Below, in pieces: positions 1 through 8,802 of a stretch of DNA of 64,000 nt. The stretch comes from Streptomyces sp. MUM 2J (GTDB lineage: Bacteria > Actinomycetota > Actinomycetes > Streptomycetales > Streptomycetaceae), in the NCBI RefSeq assembly GCF_022414535.1, contig NZ_JADWYM010000023.1, forward strand, positions 51,900 through 115,899, read 5' to 3'. The translations under genes and the position numbers were made by a program. The notes beneath the pieces are model-generated. The model was not told the origin of the DNA and searched no databases. It saw only the letters and a list, made by a program, of their open reading frames with translations. The stretch's first letter is position 1, and each line of letters opens with the position of its first letter.

Positions 1-2
1 GG

Positions 3-128
3 ACCTGTGCCGAACTGACCGGATCGCATGAGACCGTGTATCCGACCAGACTCGCCGAGCTGTTTCGCAGGCTGCTCGACGAAGGTCCCCCGGCCGGGCC
101 CGTGATCCTGGAGACGGAAATCGTCTAG
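3..128 (+). CDS. C-terminal end of a gene, probably a Nudix hydrolase (partial)
   Basis: The window opens inside a reading frame that runs from position 3 to a TAG at 126-128 without a stop; 41 codons are visible, ending LETEIV. The visible tail has no diagnostic motif. In Streptomyces the gene just before the DUF2469 gene is usually a Nudix hydrolase next to the signal peptidase cluster, so that is the likely identity, but this rests on gene order rather than on the residues. The next gene starts 57 bases downstream on the same strand. Confidence 0.45.
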   Translation, partial: TCAELTGSHETVYPTRLAELFRRLLDEGPPAGPVILETEIV

Positions 129-184
129 GGGCGCGGGGGACTGGCGCACAATGGGGGGACCGCACGGCTGAAGGGGAACATGCC

Positions 185-493
185 ATGAGCGCCGAGGACC
201 TCGAGAAGTACGAGACCGAGATGGAGCTGAAGCTCTACCGGGAGTACCGCGACGTCGTCGGGCTGTTCAAATACGTGATCGAGACCGAGCGGCGTTTCTA
301 CCTCACCAACGACTACGAGATGCAGGTGCACTCGGTCCAGGGAGAGGTCTTCTTCGAGGTCTCGATGGCGGATGCCTGGGTGTGGGACATGTACAGACCC
401 GCGCGCTTCGTCAAGCAGGTGCGGGTGCTCACGTTCAAGGACGTGAACATCGAGGAGCTGAACAAGAGCGACCTGGAGCTCCCCGGCAGCTGA
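185..493 (+). CDS. DUF2469 family small conserved protein
   Basis: This is a 102-residue acidic protein with no signal peptide or membrane segment. It begins MSAEDLEKYETEMELKLYRE and contains the aromatic-rich stretch EVFFEVSMADAWVWDMYRP, which is characteristic of the actinobacterial DUF2469 family. Length and sequence are typical of the family, which is almost invariant in actinobacteria and sits beside the rnhB/yraN/comM group. Its biochemical role is not known. The ATG at 185 follows an AAGGGGAA ribosome site at 171-178. The next gene, yraN, starts 107 bases downstream in the same direction. Confidence 0.9.
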   Translation: MSAEDLEKYETEMELKLYREYRDVVGLFKYVIETERRFYLTNDYEMQVHSVQGEVFFEVSMADAWVWDMYRPARFVKQVRVLTFKDVNIEELNKSDLELPGS

Positions 494-599
494 GGTCACC
501 CGCACGGGTGGGGACGTTCTCCACAACCGCCGGGTAACCCACCAAGATCCACTAAGGGCCGGCGGTTGCGTGACGGTGGGCACCGGAGGTGGTGCCCAC

Positions 600-971
600 A
601 TGAACACACAGCAGGCACGCGGTGCACTCGGCAGGTACGGCGAGACACTGGCCGCCCGGCGGCTGGCCGAGTCCGGAATGACGGTCCTGGAACGCAACTG
701 GCGCTGCGGCAGGACCGGTGAGGTCGACATCCTCGCCCGGGACGGCGACGTTCTGGTCCTGTGCGAGGTGAAGACCCGCAGCGGCGGCTCCTTCGAGCAC
801 CCGATGGCCGCCGTCACCAGGGAGAAGGCCGAGCGGCTCCGGGCCCTGGCCGAGCGATGGATCCAGGCCCACGGAGGGGCCCCGCCGGGCGGCGTCCGCA
901 TCGACCTGGTCGGCGTCGTCCTGCCCGCACGCGGCGCACCCGTCGTCGAGCACGCGCGGGGGGTGGCCTGA
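600..971 (+). CDS. YraN/UPF0102 family nuclease-fold protein
   Basis: This 123-residue protein belongs to the UPF0102 (YraN) family, which has a PD-(D/E)XK endonuclease fold of uncertain function, often linked to recombination or DNA uptake genes. The conserved residues are visible: E in LGRYGETLA, D in GEVDILARDG, and E and K in CEVKTRSGG. I place the start at ATG 600, because GGAGGT lies at 585-590 with good spacing; a GTG at 570 is also in frame but lacks a ribosome site. The stop almost touches the start of comM (973), so the two are probably co-transcribed. Confidence 0.88.
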   Translation: MNTQQARGALGRYGETLAARRLAESGMTVLERNWRCGRTGEVDILARDGDVLVLCEVKTRSGGSFEHPMAAVTREKAERLRALAERWIQAHGGAPPGGVRIDLVGVVLPARGAPVVEHARGVA

Positions 972-972
972 C

Positions 973-2616
973 ATGGGCTTCGCACGCACCTGCTCCGTGG
1001 CCCTCGTCGGTGTCGAGGGCGTGGTCGTCGAGGTCCAGGCCGACCTCGAACCGGGCGTCGCCGCGTTCACCCTGGTGGGCCTCCCGGACAAGAGCCTGAC
1101 GGAGAGCCGGGACCGGGTCCGGTCGGCGGTGGTGAACTCCGGGGGCGCATGGCCGCAGAAGAAGCTCACCGTCGGGCTCAGCCCGGCATCGGTGCCGAAG
1201 GCGGGCAGCGGCTTCGACCTCGCCGTGGCCTGCGCCGTCCTCGGCGCGGCGGAACGCATCGACCCGCGCGTGCTCGCCGACGTCGTGATGATCGGGGAGC
1301 TGGGACTGGACGGGCGGGTGCGGCCGGTGCGCGGCATCCTGCCGGCCGTCCTGGCCGCCGCGGACGCCGGGTACGAGCAGGTGGTCGTGCCCGAGTGCGC
1401 GGCCGCGGAGGCGTCGCTGGTGCCCGGGATGTCGGTGCTGGGAGTGCGCAGCCTGCGGCAGCTGGTCGCCGTCCTGGCCGACGAGCCCGTGCCCGAGGAG
1501 CCTGCCGACGAGCAGGGGCGCCCCGACCCCCTGCTGGGCGGACTGCGTCTGCCGGGCACGGGCGCGCCCACCGGCCTGCACGGCCGGGATGCCGTCCAGC
1601 CCGACCGGGGCCGTCACCTGGCAGACCTGGCAGACCTGGCCGACGTGGTCGGCCAGGCCGCCGCGCGCACAGCCGTGGAAGTGGCGGCGGCGGGCGGGCA
1701 CCACCTGTTCCTCGAAGGCCCCCCGGGCGCCGGCAAGACCATGCTGGCCGAGCGGCTGCCCACCATCCTGCCCCCGCTGGGTCGGCAGGAGTCCCTGGAG
1801 GTCACGGCGGTGCACTCGGTCGCCGGACTGCTGCCACCGGGCAGGCCCCTGATCGACGAGGCGCCGTACTGCGCCCCGCACCACTCGGCCACCTTGCAAT
1901 CCCTCGTCGGCGGTGGCCCGGGCATCGCCCGGCCGGGGGCGGTGTCGCTCGCCCACCGAGGCGTGCTCTTTCTCGACGAGACCCCCGAGTTCGGCAGCCG
2001 TGCGCTCGATGCCCTGCGCCAGCCGCTGGAGGCCGGGCACGTGGTGATCGCGCGCAGTGCGGGCGTGGTGCGCTTCCCCGCGAGGTTCCTGATGGTCCTG
2101 GCGGCGAACCCGTGCCCCTGCGGGCGCTCCTCGCGGCGCGACACGTCCTGCGAGTGCCCGCCCTCGGCGGTCCGCCGCTACCAGGCGAGGCTCTCCGGCC
2201 CGCTGCTCGACCGCGTCGACCTGCGCGTCGAGGTGGAGCCGGTGGGCCGGGCCGAGCTCACGCAGCGCGGCGCGGGCGGCGAGTCCACGGCCACCGTGGC
2301 CGATCGGGTGCGGGCAGCCCGGGAGCGGGCGGCGGCGCGATTCGACGGCACCCCCTGGCGCACCAACAGCGAAGTGCCGGGCCGTGAGCTGCGCAGCCGC
2401 TGGCATGCCGAGCCCGGCGCCCTGGACGACGCCGAGCGCAGCCTCGAACGCGGCATGCTCACGGCCCGCGGCCTCGACCGGGTGCTGCGCGTGGCCTGGA
2501 CCGTCGCCGACCTCGTCGGCCACGACCGGCCCGACACGACGGACGTCGCCCTGGCCCTGCAACTGCGCACCGGAGTGCCGCGCGGCGTGCCCATGGCCAT
2601 CGGAGCCCGCGCGTGA
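973..2616 (+). CDS. comM: YifB/ComM family Mg-chelatase-like AAA+ ATPase
   Basis: This 547-residue protein has the three-part layout of the YifB/ComM family. It has an N-terminal ChlI-like domain (about 20-140), an AAA+ Mg-chelatase core with Walker A GPPGAGKT near residues 249-256 and Walker B VLFLDE near 330-336, and a C-terminal ChlI-type domain (from about 450). In transformable bacteria ComM is a branch-migration helicase that extends recombination of incoming DNA. In Streptomyces its role is untested. A linker around residues 175-225 is longer and less conserved than the rest. The gene overlaps dprA by four bases (GTGA), so translation of the two is likely coupled. Confidence 0.93.
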   Translation: MGFARTCSVALVGVEGVVVEVQADLEPGVAAFTLVGLPDKSLTESRDRVRSAVVNSGGAWPQKKLTVGLSPASVPKAGSGFDLAVACAVLGAAERIDPRVLADVVMIGELGLDGRVRPVRGILPAVLAAADAGYEQVVVPECAAAEASLVPGMSVLGVRSLRQLVAVLADEPVPEEPADEQGRPDPLLGGLRLPGTGAPTGLHGRDAVQPDRGRHLADLADLADVVGQAAARTAVEVAAAGGHHLFLEGPPGAGKTMLAERLPTILPPLGRQESLEVTAVHSVAGLLPPGRPLIDEAPYCAPHHSATLQSLVGGGPGIARPGAVSLAHRGVLFLDETPEFGSRALDALRQPLEAGHVVIARSAGVVRFPARFLMVLAANPCPCGRSSRRDTSCECPPSAVRRYQARLSGPLLDRVDLRVEVEPVGRAELTQRGAGGESTATVADRVRAARERAAARFDGTPWRTNSEVPGRELRSRWHAEPGALDDAERSLERGMLTARGLDRVLRVAWTVADLVGHDRPDTTDVALALQLRTGVPRGVPMAIGARA

Positions 2617-3773
2617 TCGGGCGGACCGACGTGGACGACGAGCTGCTCGGCAGGGTCTTCTTGACCAGGGTGGTCGAACCGGGGGACCGGACCGGCGGGC
2701 GGTGGGTGCGCCGGTTCGGGGTGGCGGAGGTGGTACGCAGACTGCGAGGGCGCGGCCCGGCGCTGCCGGGGGCCAGCGGGCAGCGCTGGGCCGGGCTGCG
2801 AGCGCGGGCCGCGCTGGCCGATCCCGGGCACGACCTCGACGCCGCACGACGGGCGGGGGTGCGGTTCGTCGCACCGGGGGACACCGAGTGGCCGGGCCGG
2901 CTGGACGACCTGGGGGACGCCCGGCCGCTGGGACTGTGGGTGCGCGGGACGCCCAGCCTGCGGATGTGGGCCCTGCAGTCGGTCGCCGTGGTCGGTGCCC
3001 GCGCCTGCACCGAGTACGGCGCGCACATGGCGGCCACCCTCGCTGCCGGACTCGCCGAACACGGGTGGGTCGTGGTCTCCGGGGGTGCCTACGGCATCGA
3101 CGGCGCCGCCCATCGCGGCGCCCTGGCCGCGGGCGGCGCCACCGTCGCCGTCCTGGCCTGCGGCGTCGACCGGCCCTACCCGGCCGGGCACGCCCAGCTG
3201 ATCAACCGCATCGCCGAACAGGGACTCGTGGTGGGGGAGTTGCCGCCCGGCTGCCATCCCACACCCGGCAGATTCGTCCTGCGCAACCGCGTCATCGCCG
3301 CTCTCACCGCGGGCACCGTCGTCGTCGAGGCCGCACACCGCAGCGGCTCGCTGGTCACGGCACGCGCGGCCCAGCGGCTGGGCCGGCACACCATGGGCGT
3401 ACCGGGACCGGCCACGAGCGGCCTCTCGGCGGGGGTGCACGAGCTCCTGCGCGGGGAGGCGGTACTGGTCACCGACCCCGCGGAAGTCGTCGAACAGGTC
3501 GGGCCCATGGGGGAGCTGGCTCCCGTCCGGCGCGGGCCCGTCCTCCCACGCGACCTGCTGGAACCGGCTGCCCGGGACGTCCTGGCCGCCCTTCCCGGCA
3601 GCCGGCCGGCGACGCCGCGGGAGATCGCCCGCGACGCGCAGACCACCACGGAGGACGCGATCGCGAGACTGTACGAACTACGAGCACTCGGTTACGTCGA
3701 ACGACTCGGCGACGGCTGGAAGTTGACACGCCAGGCGGTGATCTCCGCCCGGGGCGGTCCCGGGCCGTCCTGA
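2613..3773 (+). CDS. dprA: DNA-processing protein DprA
   Basis: This 386-residue protein carries the DprA/Smf Rossmann-like core: VVGARACTEYG near residues 126-136 and the SGGAYGIDGAAH motif near 157-168. It also has a C-terminal winged-helix region (about 320-375, beginning TPREIARDAQ). DprA binds single-stranded DNA and loads RecA during natural transformation; in non-competent actinobacteria it is retained for an unknown recombination role. The GTG start at 2613 overlaps the comM stop, which fixes the start. It is the last gene of the operon; 282 bases without a gene separate it from whiG. Confidence 0.94.
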   Translation: MIGRTDVDDELLGRVFLTRVVEPGDRTGGRWVRRFGVAEVVRRLRGRGPALPGASGQRWAGLRARAALADPGHDLDAARRAGVRFVAPGDTEWPGRLDDLGDARPLGLWVRGTPSLRMWALQSVAVVGARACTEYGAHMAATLAAGLAEHGWVVVSGGAYGIDGAAHRGALAAGGATVAVLACGVDRPYPAGHAQLINRIAEQGLVVGELPPGCHPTPGRFVLRNRVIAALTAGTVVVEAAHRSGSLVTARAAQRLGRHTMGVPGPATSGLSAGVHELLRGEAVLVTDPAEVVEQVGPMGELAPVRRGPVLPRDLLEPAARDVLAALPGSRPATPREIARDAQTTTEDAIARLYELRALGYVERLGDGWKLTRQAVISARGGPGPS

Positions 3774-4055
3774 CCGAGCGTGTTCGGCCGTCCGGGGGAA
3801 CCTCGATGCCCTTGCGGTTTACGGCAGTTGACGCCCCGTCGAGTTACACAGAGCTACCGCCGAGGACCGGCCGTGCCGCTCCGCGAGTGCCTCCGCGCGG
3901 GGACCGGGCCTCGCTCTTCGCGCACCGCGACGGGCCAGTCACGCTACGCTCACGAGGATTCCGGCACACACGCCGGCAACTCGACACCAGACCGACAGCT
4001 CACCCAGGCAACCCCGACCCGGCCCACTTCACGGCAGAACGGCACAAGGCGACGA

Positions 4056-4898
4056 ATGCCCCAGCACACCTCCGGCTCCGACCGGGCGGCGGTCCCGCCG
4101 GCCGCCCGCGACGGTGGCAGCGTGCGGCCTCCCGCTCCCTCCACGCTCGAGGAGCTGTGGCGGTCGTACAAGGCGACGGGAGACGAACGGCTGCGGGAGC
4201 AGCTGATCCTGCACTACTCGCCGCTCGTGAAGTACGTGGCGGGCCGGGTGAGCGTCGGCCTGCCGCCCAATGTCGAGCAGGCCGACTTCGTCTCCTCCGG
4301 CGTCTTCGGGCTGATCGACGCGATCGAGAAGTTCGACGTCGACCGGGAGATCAAGTTCGAGACGTACGCGATCACCCGGATCCGCGGCGCGATGATCGAC
4401 GAACTGCGGGCGCTGGACTGGATCCCGAGGTCGGTACGGCAGAAGGCGCGCAATGTGGAGCGGGCCTACGCCACTCTGGAGGCCCGCCTGCGGCGCACGC
4501 CCACCGAGCAGGAGGTGGCCGCCGAACTCGGCATCGGCGTCGACGAACTGCACACGGTGTTCAGCCAGTTGTCGCTGGCCAACGTCGTCGCCCTGGAGGA
4601 ACTGCTGCACGTCGGCGGCGACGGCGGTGACGGACTGAGCGTCATGGACACCCTGGAGGACACCGCCGCCGACAATCCCGTGGAGGTGGCCGAGGACCGC
4701 GAGCTGCGGAGGTTCCTGGCACGGGCCATCAACACGCTGCCCGACCGGGAGAAGACGGTGGTCACCCTGTACTACTACGAGGGGCTGACCCTGGCCGAGA
4801 TCGGGAACGTGCTCGGAGTGACCGAGAGCCGCGTCAGCCAGATCCACACCAAGTCCGTGCTCCAGCTGCGGGCCAAGCTGGCCGCCTTCGGACGGTGA
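4056..4898 (+). CDS. whiG: RNA polymerase sigma factor WhiG
   Basis: This 280-residue sigma factor of the FliA/WhiG group commits aerial hyphae of Streptomyces to sporulation by directing transcription of whiH and whiI. Region 2 (about 25-95, with LILHYSPLVKYVAGRV), region 3 (about 125-160) and region 4 with its helix-turn-helix (about 215-275, LTLAEIGNVLGVTESRVSQI) are all intact. The frame stays open upstream to 3780, but the ATG at 4056 gives the known N-terminus beginning MPQHTSGSDRAAVPPAARDG and matches the family length. WhiG is normally held inactive by an anti-sigma protein together with c-di-GMP; that gene is not in this window. Confidence 0.96.
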   Translation: MPQHTSGSDRAAVPPAARDGGSVRPPAPSTLEELWRSYKATGDERLREQLILHYSPLVKYVAGRVSVGLPPNVEQADFVSSGVFGLIDAIEKFDVDREIKFETYAITRIRGAMIDELRALDWIPRSVRQKARNVERAYATLEARLRRTPTEQEVAAELGIGVDELHTVFSQLSLANVVALEELLHVGGDGGDGLSVMDTLEDTAADNPVEVAEDRELRRFLARAINTLPDREKTVVTLYYYEGLTLAEIGNVLGVTESRVSQIHTKSVLQLRAKLAAFGR

Positions 4899-4937
4899 TG
4901 CCGTACTCACTCCCGCCGAGGGTGATGCGTCCGTAGA

Positions 4938-5528
4938 GTGGTTGACGTGCCAAGGATTCGAGCGGCCTCCGTGGCCGAGCACCGGTCGATGCAGCGAGCC
5001 GCCCTGCTGGATGCGGCCCGGTCGTTGCTGTCCGAGGGCGGGACGGAGGCGCTGACCTTCCCCGCCCTCGCCGAGCGGACGGGGCTGGCGAGGTCGTCCG
5101 TGTACGAGTACTTCCGGTCACGTGCCGCCGTGGTCGAGGAGCTGTGCGAGGCGGACTTTCCCGTGTGGGCGGCGGAGGTCGCCGAGGCCATGGCCGCGAT
5201 GGACACGCCCGGGGACAGGGTCGGCGCGTATGTGCGCAAGCAGCTGGAGCTGGTCGGGGACCGGCGGCACCGGGCGGTGGTGGCGATCTCCGCGAGCGAG
5301 CTCGACGCGGGGGCGCGGGAGAAGATCCGCGCGGCGCACGGCGGGCTGGTCGCGCTGATCGTCGAGGCTCTGGGCGAGCTGGGGCACGCGGAGCCCCGGC
5401 TGGCCGCGATGCTCGTGCAGGGTGTGGTGGACGCCGCCGTCCGACGGGTCGAGCTGGGCGCCGCCGAGGAGCCGGATGTCATCGCCGCGACGGCGGTGGG
5501 ACTCGTCCTGCGGGGCGTCTGCGGCTGA
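4938..5528 (+). CDS. TetR/AcrR family transcriptional regulator
   Basis: This 196-residue protein has an N-terminal TetR helix-turn-helix (about 25-70: FPALAERTGLARSSVYEYFR) followed by a helical ligand-binding/dimer domain. The ligand is unknown. It lies 39 bases after whiG in the same direction, a conserved neighbourhood in Streptomyces, so it may share the whiG transcript. The GTG at 4938 is listed as start; a second in-frame GTG at 4947 is equally possible, since neither has a clear ribosome site. Confidence 0.85.
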   Translation: MVDVPRIRAASVAEHRSMQRAALLDAARSLLSEGGTEALTFPALAERTGLARSSVYEYFRSRAAVVEELCEADFPVWAAEVAEAMAAMDTPGDRVGAYVRKQLELVGDRRHRAVVAISASELDAGAREKIRAAHGGLVALIVEALGELGHAEPRLAAMLVQGVVDAAVRRVELGAAEEPDVIAATAVGLVLRGVCG

Positions 5529-5802
5529 CGCCGGGCCCGGGTGCACGGGCGCCCTTCGCCGCGGGGCCGCCCCCGGGGGAAGGCGGTTCCCCTGTGAGGC
5601 GACCCGGGCGTGAGCCCTGCGGCCCCCTCCGGACCGGCCGGGGCGAGCCCTCGTCGGCGGCCGGGGTCGCGTCCGGGGGCATGCTCTCCCCCGGTGGCCG
5701 GGGCAGCGGAGGGTGCGGCGCTCGCCGGCGGCCGGGAACGTGGCCGGAGCGGTGCTCCCAGCGGTGCCCGCCTCCGGATTCCCGCCTCAAGGGCAGGGGA
5801 TG

Positions 5803-6441
5803 TCAACCGGGCAACGGCACCGAGAGCACCGGGAGCAGTCTCGGCGGGGTCCTCCGCAGGAGGCGAGGGGGCAGGAGGGTCAGCGGATCGAGGTAGACGT
5901 CCCCGCGCCGCAGGCCCCAGTGGACACAGGGTGCAGTGCAGTGGGAGCCCGTCGGCTCCACCGCGCCCACCACCTCGCCCGGCTCCACGGCGTCGCCCTG
6001 CGCCACGGACGCCGTCACCGGCTCGTACGTGGTCCTCAGCGGTGGATCGCCCGTGCCCGACAGCTCGACGGACACCACCCCCCTGCCCGCCACCCGCCCC
6101 GAGAACGACACCCGCCCCGCCGCCACCGCCCGCACCTCGGCCCCGGCCGGAGCCGCCAGGTCCACGCCCCGGTGGCCGCGGCCGTACGGCGTCGCCGGCG
6201 GTGCCCAGCCGCGGAGGACGGCGGGCCGCACCCCGACGGGCCAGGCGTGGCCCACGGCCGGCACACCTCCTGCCGGGGTCGGTGTGGGTGTGGATGCCGT
6301 TGGGCCGGCGGGCGCGGGGGGTGGTCCGTCCGCCCGCGCAGCCGGGGGCAGGGCCGTCAGAGCAAGCCCCAGCAGCATCGTGCGCACCGCCCGCATCACC
6401 CGTACGTATCGCTTCGCTCGCATGCGGGAACCGTCCCGCAC
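5803..6441 (-). CDS. Secreted M23 family metallopeptidase, LytM-like, with a Cys variant in the HxH motif
   Basis: This protein of up to 212 residues has an N-terminal signal (MRAVRTMLLGLALTALPPA, then an Ala-Arg-Ala site), a Pro/Thr-rich linker (about 40-60) and a peptidase M23 domain. The zinc ligands of the first motif are seen in GHRGVDLAAP (H and D). The second motif reads HCTAPCVHWGL: the metal-binding His is present, but the preceding catalytic-side His of the usual HxH is Cys. That C-x-H form also occurs in some actinobacterial homologues next to rpsB. M23 enzymes cut peptidoglycan cross-links. The gene points away from rpsB. The start may be at one of three ATGs (6441, 6423 or 6396). 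Confidence 0.86.
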   Translation of the reverse strand: MRDGSRMRAKRYVRVMRAVRTMLLGLALTALPPAARADGPPPAPAGPTASTPTPTPAGGVPAVGHAWPVGVRPAVLRGWAPPATPYGRGHRGVDLAAPAGAEVRAVAAGRVSFSGRVAGRGVVSVELSGTGDPPLRTTYEPVTASVAQGDAVEPGEVVGAVEPTGSHCTAPCVHWGLRRGDVYLDPLTLLPPRLLRRTPPRLLPVLSVPLPG

Positions 6442-6695
6442 CCCGCCCGATCATGGCCGGGACCTGTGGACCACCAGCCGGTTGGGGACAGTGGCGTCAC
6501 CCGGTGCTTCGCCGGTCCCGTACACTTCTTCTGGCGATCCGGGTCACCGGGTCGACTTCGCACGCCCCGGTACGGCATCCGGAAACGGTCCGTATCAGCG
6601 CCTCTCGGTCCTTCGTGGCTCGGCGCACCGTGGGCGTCAGGCGCGGAAGCCGTCCGGCTGCCGCGGCACAACCGAGAAAATCAAGGAGAACGGCC

Positions 6696-7625
6696 ATGGC
6701 CGTCGTCACGATGCGGGAGCTGCTGGAGAGCGGCGTCCACTTCGGTCACCAGACCCGTCGCTGGAACCCGAAGATGAAGCGCTTCATCTTCACCGAGCGC
6801 AACGGCATCTACATCATCGACCTGCTCCAGTCGCTGTCGTACATCGACCGCGCCTACGAGTTCGTCAAGGAGACCGTCGCCCACGGCGGCACGGTCATGT
6901 TCGTCGGCACCAAGAAGCAGGCGCAGGAGGCCATCGCCGAGCAGGCAACCCGCGTCGGCATGCCCTTCGTCAACCAGCGCTGGCTGGGCGGCATGCTCAC
7001 CAACTTCTCGACCGTCTACAAGCGTCTGCAGCGCCTCAAGGAGCTGGAGCAGATCGACTTCGAGGACGTCGCCGCCTCCGGTCTGACCAAGAAGGAGCTC
7101 CTGGTCCTCTCCCGCGAGAAGGCCAAGCTGGAGAAGACCCTCGGTGGTATCCGCGAGATGCAGAAGGTGCCCAGCGCCGTCTGGATCGTGGACACCAAGA
7201 AGGAGCACATCGCGGTCGGCGAGGCCCGGAAGCTCAACATCCCGGTCGTCGCGATCCTCGACACCAACTGCGACCCCGACGAGGTCGACTACAAGATCCC
7301 GGGCAACGACGACGCGATCCGCTCCGTCACCCTGCTCACCCGTGTGATCGCCGACGCCGTCGCCGAGGGTCTCATCGCCCGCTCCGGCGTCAACGCCGGT
7401 GACAAGGGCGAGAAGGCCGCGGGCGAGCCGCTCGCCGAGTGGGAGCGCGACCTGCTCGAGGGCGAGAAGAAGGCCGAGTCCCAGGAGGCCGCTCCGGCCG
7501 CCGAGGCTCCGGCTGCCGAGGCTCCGGCTGCCGAGGCTCCGGCCACCGAGGCTCCGGCCACCGAGGCTCCGGCTGCCGAGGCTCCGGCCGCCGAGGCTCC
7601 GGCCGCCGAGGGCGAGCAGGCCTGA
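6696..7625 (+). CDS. rpsB: 30S ribosomal protein S2
   Basis: This 309-residue S2 protein is recognised from MRELLESGVHFGHQTRRWNP and WLGGMLTNFSTV. The ribosomal core (about 1-255) is followed by a low-complexity tail (about 270-305) built of repeated PAAEA/PATEA pentapeptides that is not part of the S2 fold; such Ala/Glu/Pro tails are common in Streptomyces S2. The frame stays open far upstream, but ATG 6696 is preceded by AAGGAG (6683-6688) and gives the conserved N-terminus. S2 is needed late in 30S assembly. tsf follows after a 13-bp stem-loop. Confidence 0.97.
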   Translation: MAVVTMRELLESGVHFGHQTRRWNPKMKRFIFTERNGIYIIDLLQSLSYIDRAYEFVKETVAHGGTVMFVGTKKQAQEAIAEQATRVGMPFVNQRWLGGMLTNFSTVYKRLQRLKELEQIDFEDVAASGLTKKELLVLSREKAKLEKTLGGIREMQKVPSAVWIVDTKKEHIAVGEARKLNIPVVAILDTNCDPDEVDYKIPGNDDAIRSVTLLTRVIADAVAEGLIARSGVNAGDKGEKAAGEPLAEWERDLLEGEKKAESQEAAPAAEAPAAEAPAAEAPATEAPATEAPAAEAPAAEAPAAEGEQA

Positions 7626-7638
7626 CCCGTCGGCGTTG

Positions 7639-7675
7639 ACGGCGGGAACGGTGACATGAACTCCGTTCCCGCCGT
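7639..7675 (+). terminator. Stem-loop between rpsB and tsf
   Basis: A perfect 13-bp stem (7639-7651 with 7663-7675) closes an 11-base loop just after the rpsB stop. No T-tract follows. It may act as a partial terminator or attenuator that sets the ratio of S2 to EF-Ts. Confidence 0.6.
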
Positions 7676-7775
7676 TCACCCGTAGGTCAGCGGCTGGACA
7701 GCGGCCTTTGCCCACATGGAGGCCGTACCCCGCAGATCTTCGATCCTCCAGACTTCGAGAAAGACTCACAGACTC

Positions 7776-8612
7776 ATGGCGAACTACACCGCCGCCGACG
7801 TCAAGAAGCTCCGCGAGCTCACCGGCGCCGGCATGATGGACTGCAAGAAGGCGCTGGACGAGGCCGAGGGCAACGTCGAGAAGGCCGTCGAGGCGCTGCG
7901 CATCAAGGGCCAGAAGGGCGTCGCCAAGCGTGAGGGCCGCTCCGCCGAGAACGGCGCCGTGGTCTCCATCATCGCCGACGACAACTCCTCCGGCGTCCTG
8001 GTCGAGCTGAAGTGCGAGACGGACTTCGTCGCCAAGGGCGAGAAGTTCCAGGCCGTCGCCCACACGATCGCCGAGCACGTCGCCAGGACGGCCCCGGCGG
8101 ACATCGAGGCGCTGCTCGCCTCCGAGATCGAGGCCGGCAAGACCGTCCAGGCGTTCGTGGACGAGGCCAACGCCAACCTCGGCGAGAAGATCGTCCTGGA
8201 CCGCTTCGCGCAGTTCGCGGACGGCTTCGTGCTCGCGTACATGCACCGCACGATGCCCGACCTGCCCCCGCAGATCGGTGTCCTCGTCGAGCTCGACAAG
8301 CCGAACGCCGAGGTCGCGAAGGGCATCGCCCAGCACATCGCCGCCTTCGCGCCGAAGTACCTCTCCAAGGACGAGGTCCCGGCCGACGTCGTCGAGGCCG
8401 AGCGCCGCATCGCCGAGGAGACCACCCGCGCCGAGGGCAAGCCCGAGGCCGCCCTGCCGAAGATCGTCGAGGGTCGCCTCAACGGCTTCTTCAAGGACGC
8501 CACGCTGCTGGGCCAGCCGTACGCGCTCGACAACAAGAAGTCCGTCCAGAAGATCCTGGACGAGGCCGGTGTCACCCTGAAGCGCTTCACGCGCATCAAG
8601 GTCGGCATCTGA
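7776..8612 (+). CDS. tsf: Elongation factor Ts
   Basis: This 278-residue guanine-nucleotide exchange factor for EF-Tu has the N-terminal UBA-like helical domain with the signature LRELTGAGMMDCKKAL (about 10-27). The core domain carries the conserved KCETDFVAKGEKF segment. Length is normal for the family. The start at ATG 7776 gives the conserved MANYTAADVKKL; the open frame extends 20 codons upstream, but these are not part of the family. It follows rpsB, as in most bacteria. Confidence 0.97.
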   Translation: MANYTAADVKKLRELTGAGMMDCKKALDEAEGNVEKAVEALRIKGQKGVAKREGRSAENGAVVSIIADDNSSGVLVELKCETDFVAKGEKFQAVAHTIAEHVARTAPADIEALLASEIEAGKTVQAFVDEANANLGEKIVLDRFAQFADGFVLAYMHRTMPDLPPQIGVLVELDKPNAEVAKGIAQHIAAFAPKYLSKDEVPADVVEAERRIAEETTRAEGKPEAALPKIVEGRLNGFFKDATLLGQPYALDNKKSVQKILDEAGVTLKRFTRIKVGI

Positions 8613-8724
8613 GTCCGTACCGCGACCGACGCTCGACCCCGATAGGGTCGACAACAGTCGCCCCTGCCGTACGCGTACGGCGACGCCCACGCGTGCGTCG
8701 CGGACGGCAGCTGATCTGACGAGG

Positions 8725-8772
8725 AGGCCATTGCCGCATGGGATGCGAACCACACCCCACCGGCAATGGCCT
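8725..8772 (+). terminator. Terminator-like stem-loop between tsf and pyrH
   Basis: A perfect 12-bp stem (8725-8736 with 8761-8772) spans a 24-base loop and is followed by TCTTCG. It lies in the pyrH leader, 30 bases before the pyrH start, so it could also work as an attenuator. A smaller 7-bp stem sits at 8633-8651. Confidence 0.55.
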
Positions 8773-8802
8773 TCTTCGTATGTGCACCACGAGGAGAACG
8801 CC

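Noticed and set aside
814..2874. Very long open frame on the minus strand across comM
   Set aside because: It has Arg/Pro/Gly-rich shadow composition, no family resemblance, and lies opposite a clear gene with Walker motifs.
3828..3856. whiG promoter with TTGACG -35 box
   Set aside because: The -35-like hexamer is present but no acceptable -10 box lies 16-18 bases downstream, so I did not list it.
7480..7620. GC-rich tandem repeat at the end of rpsB taken as a separate repeat element
   Set aside because: It encodes the Ala/Pro/Glu tail of S2 in frame, which is a common protein feature in Streptomyces, so it is described with rpsB.
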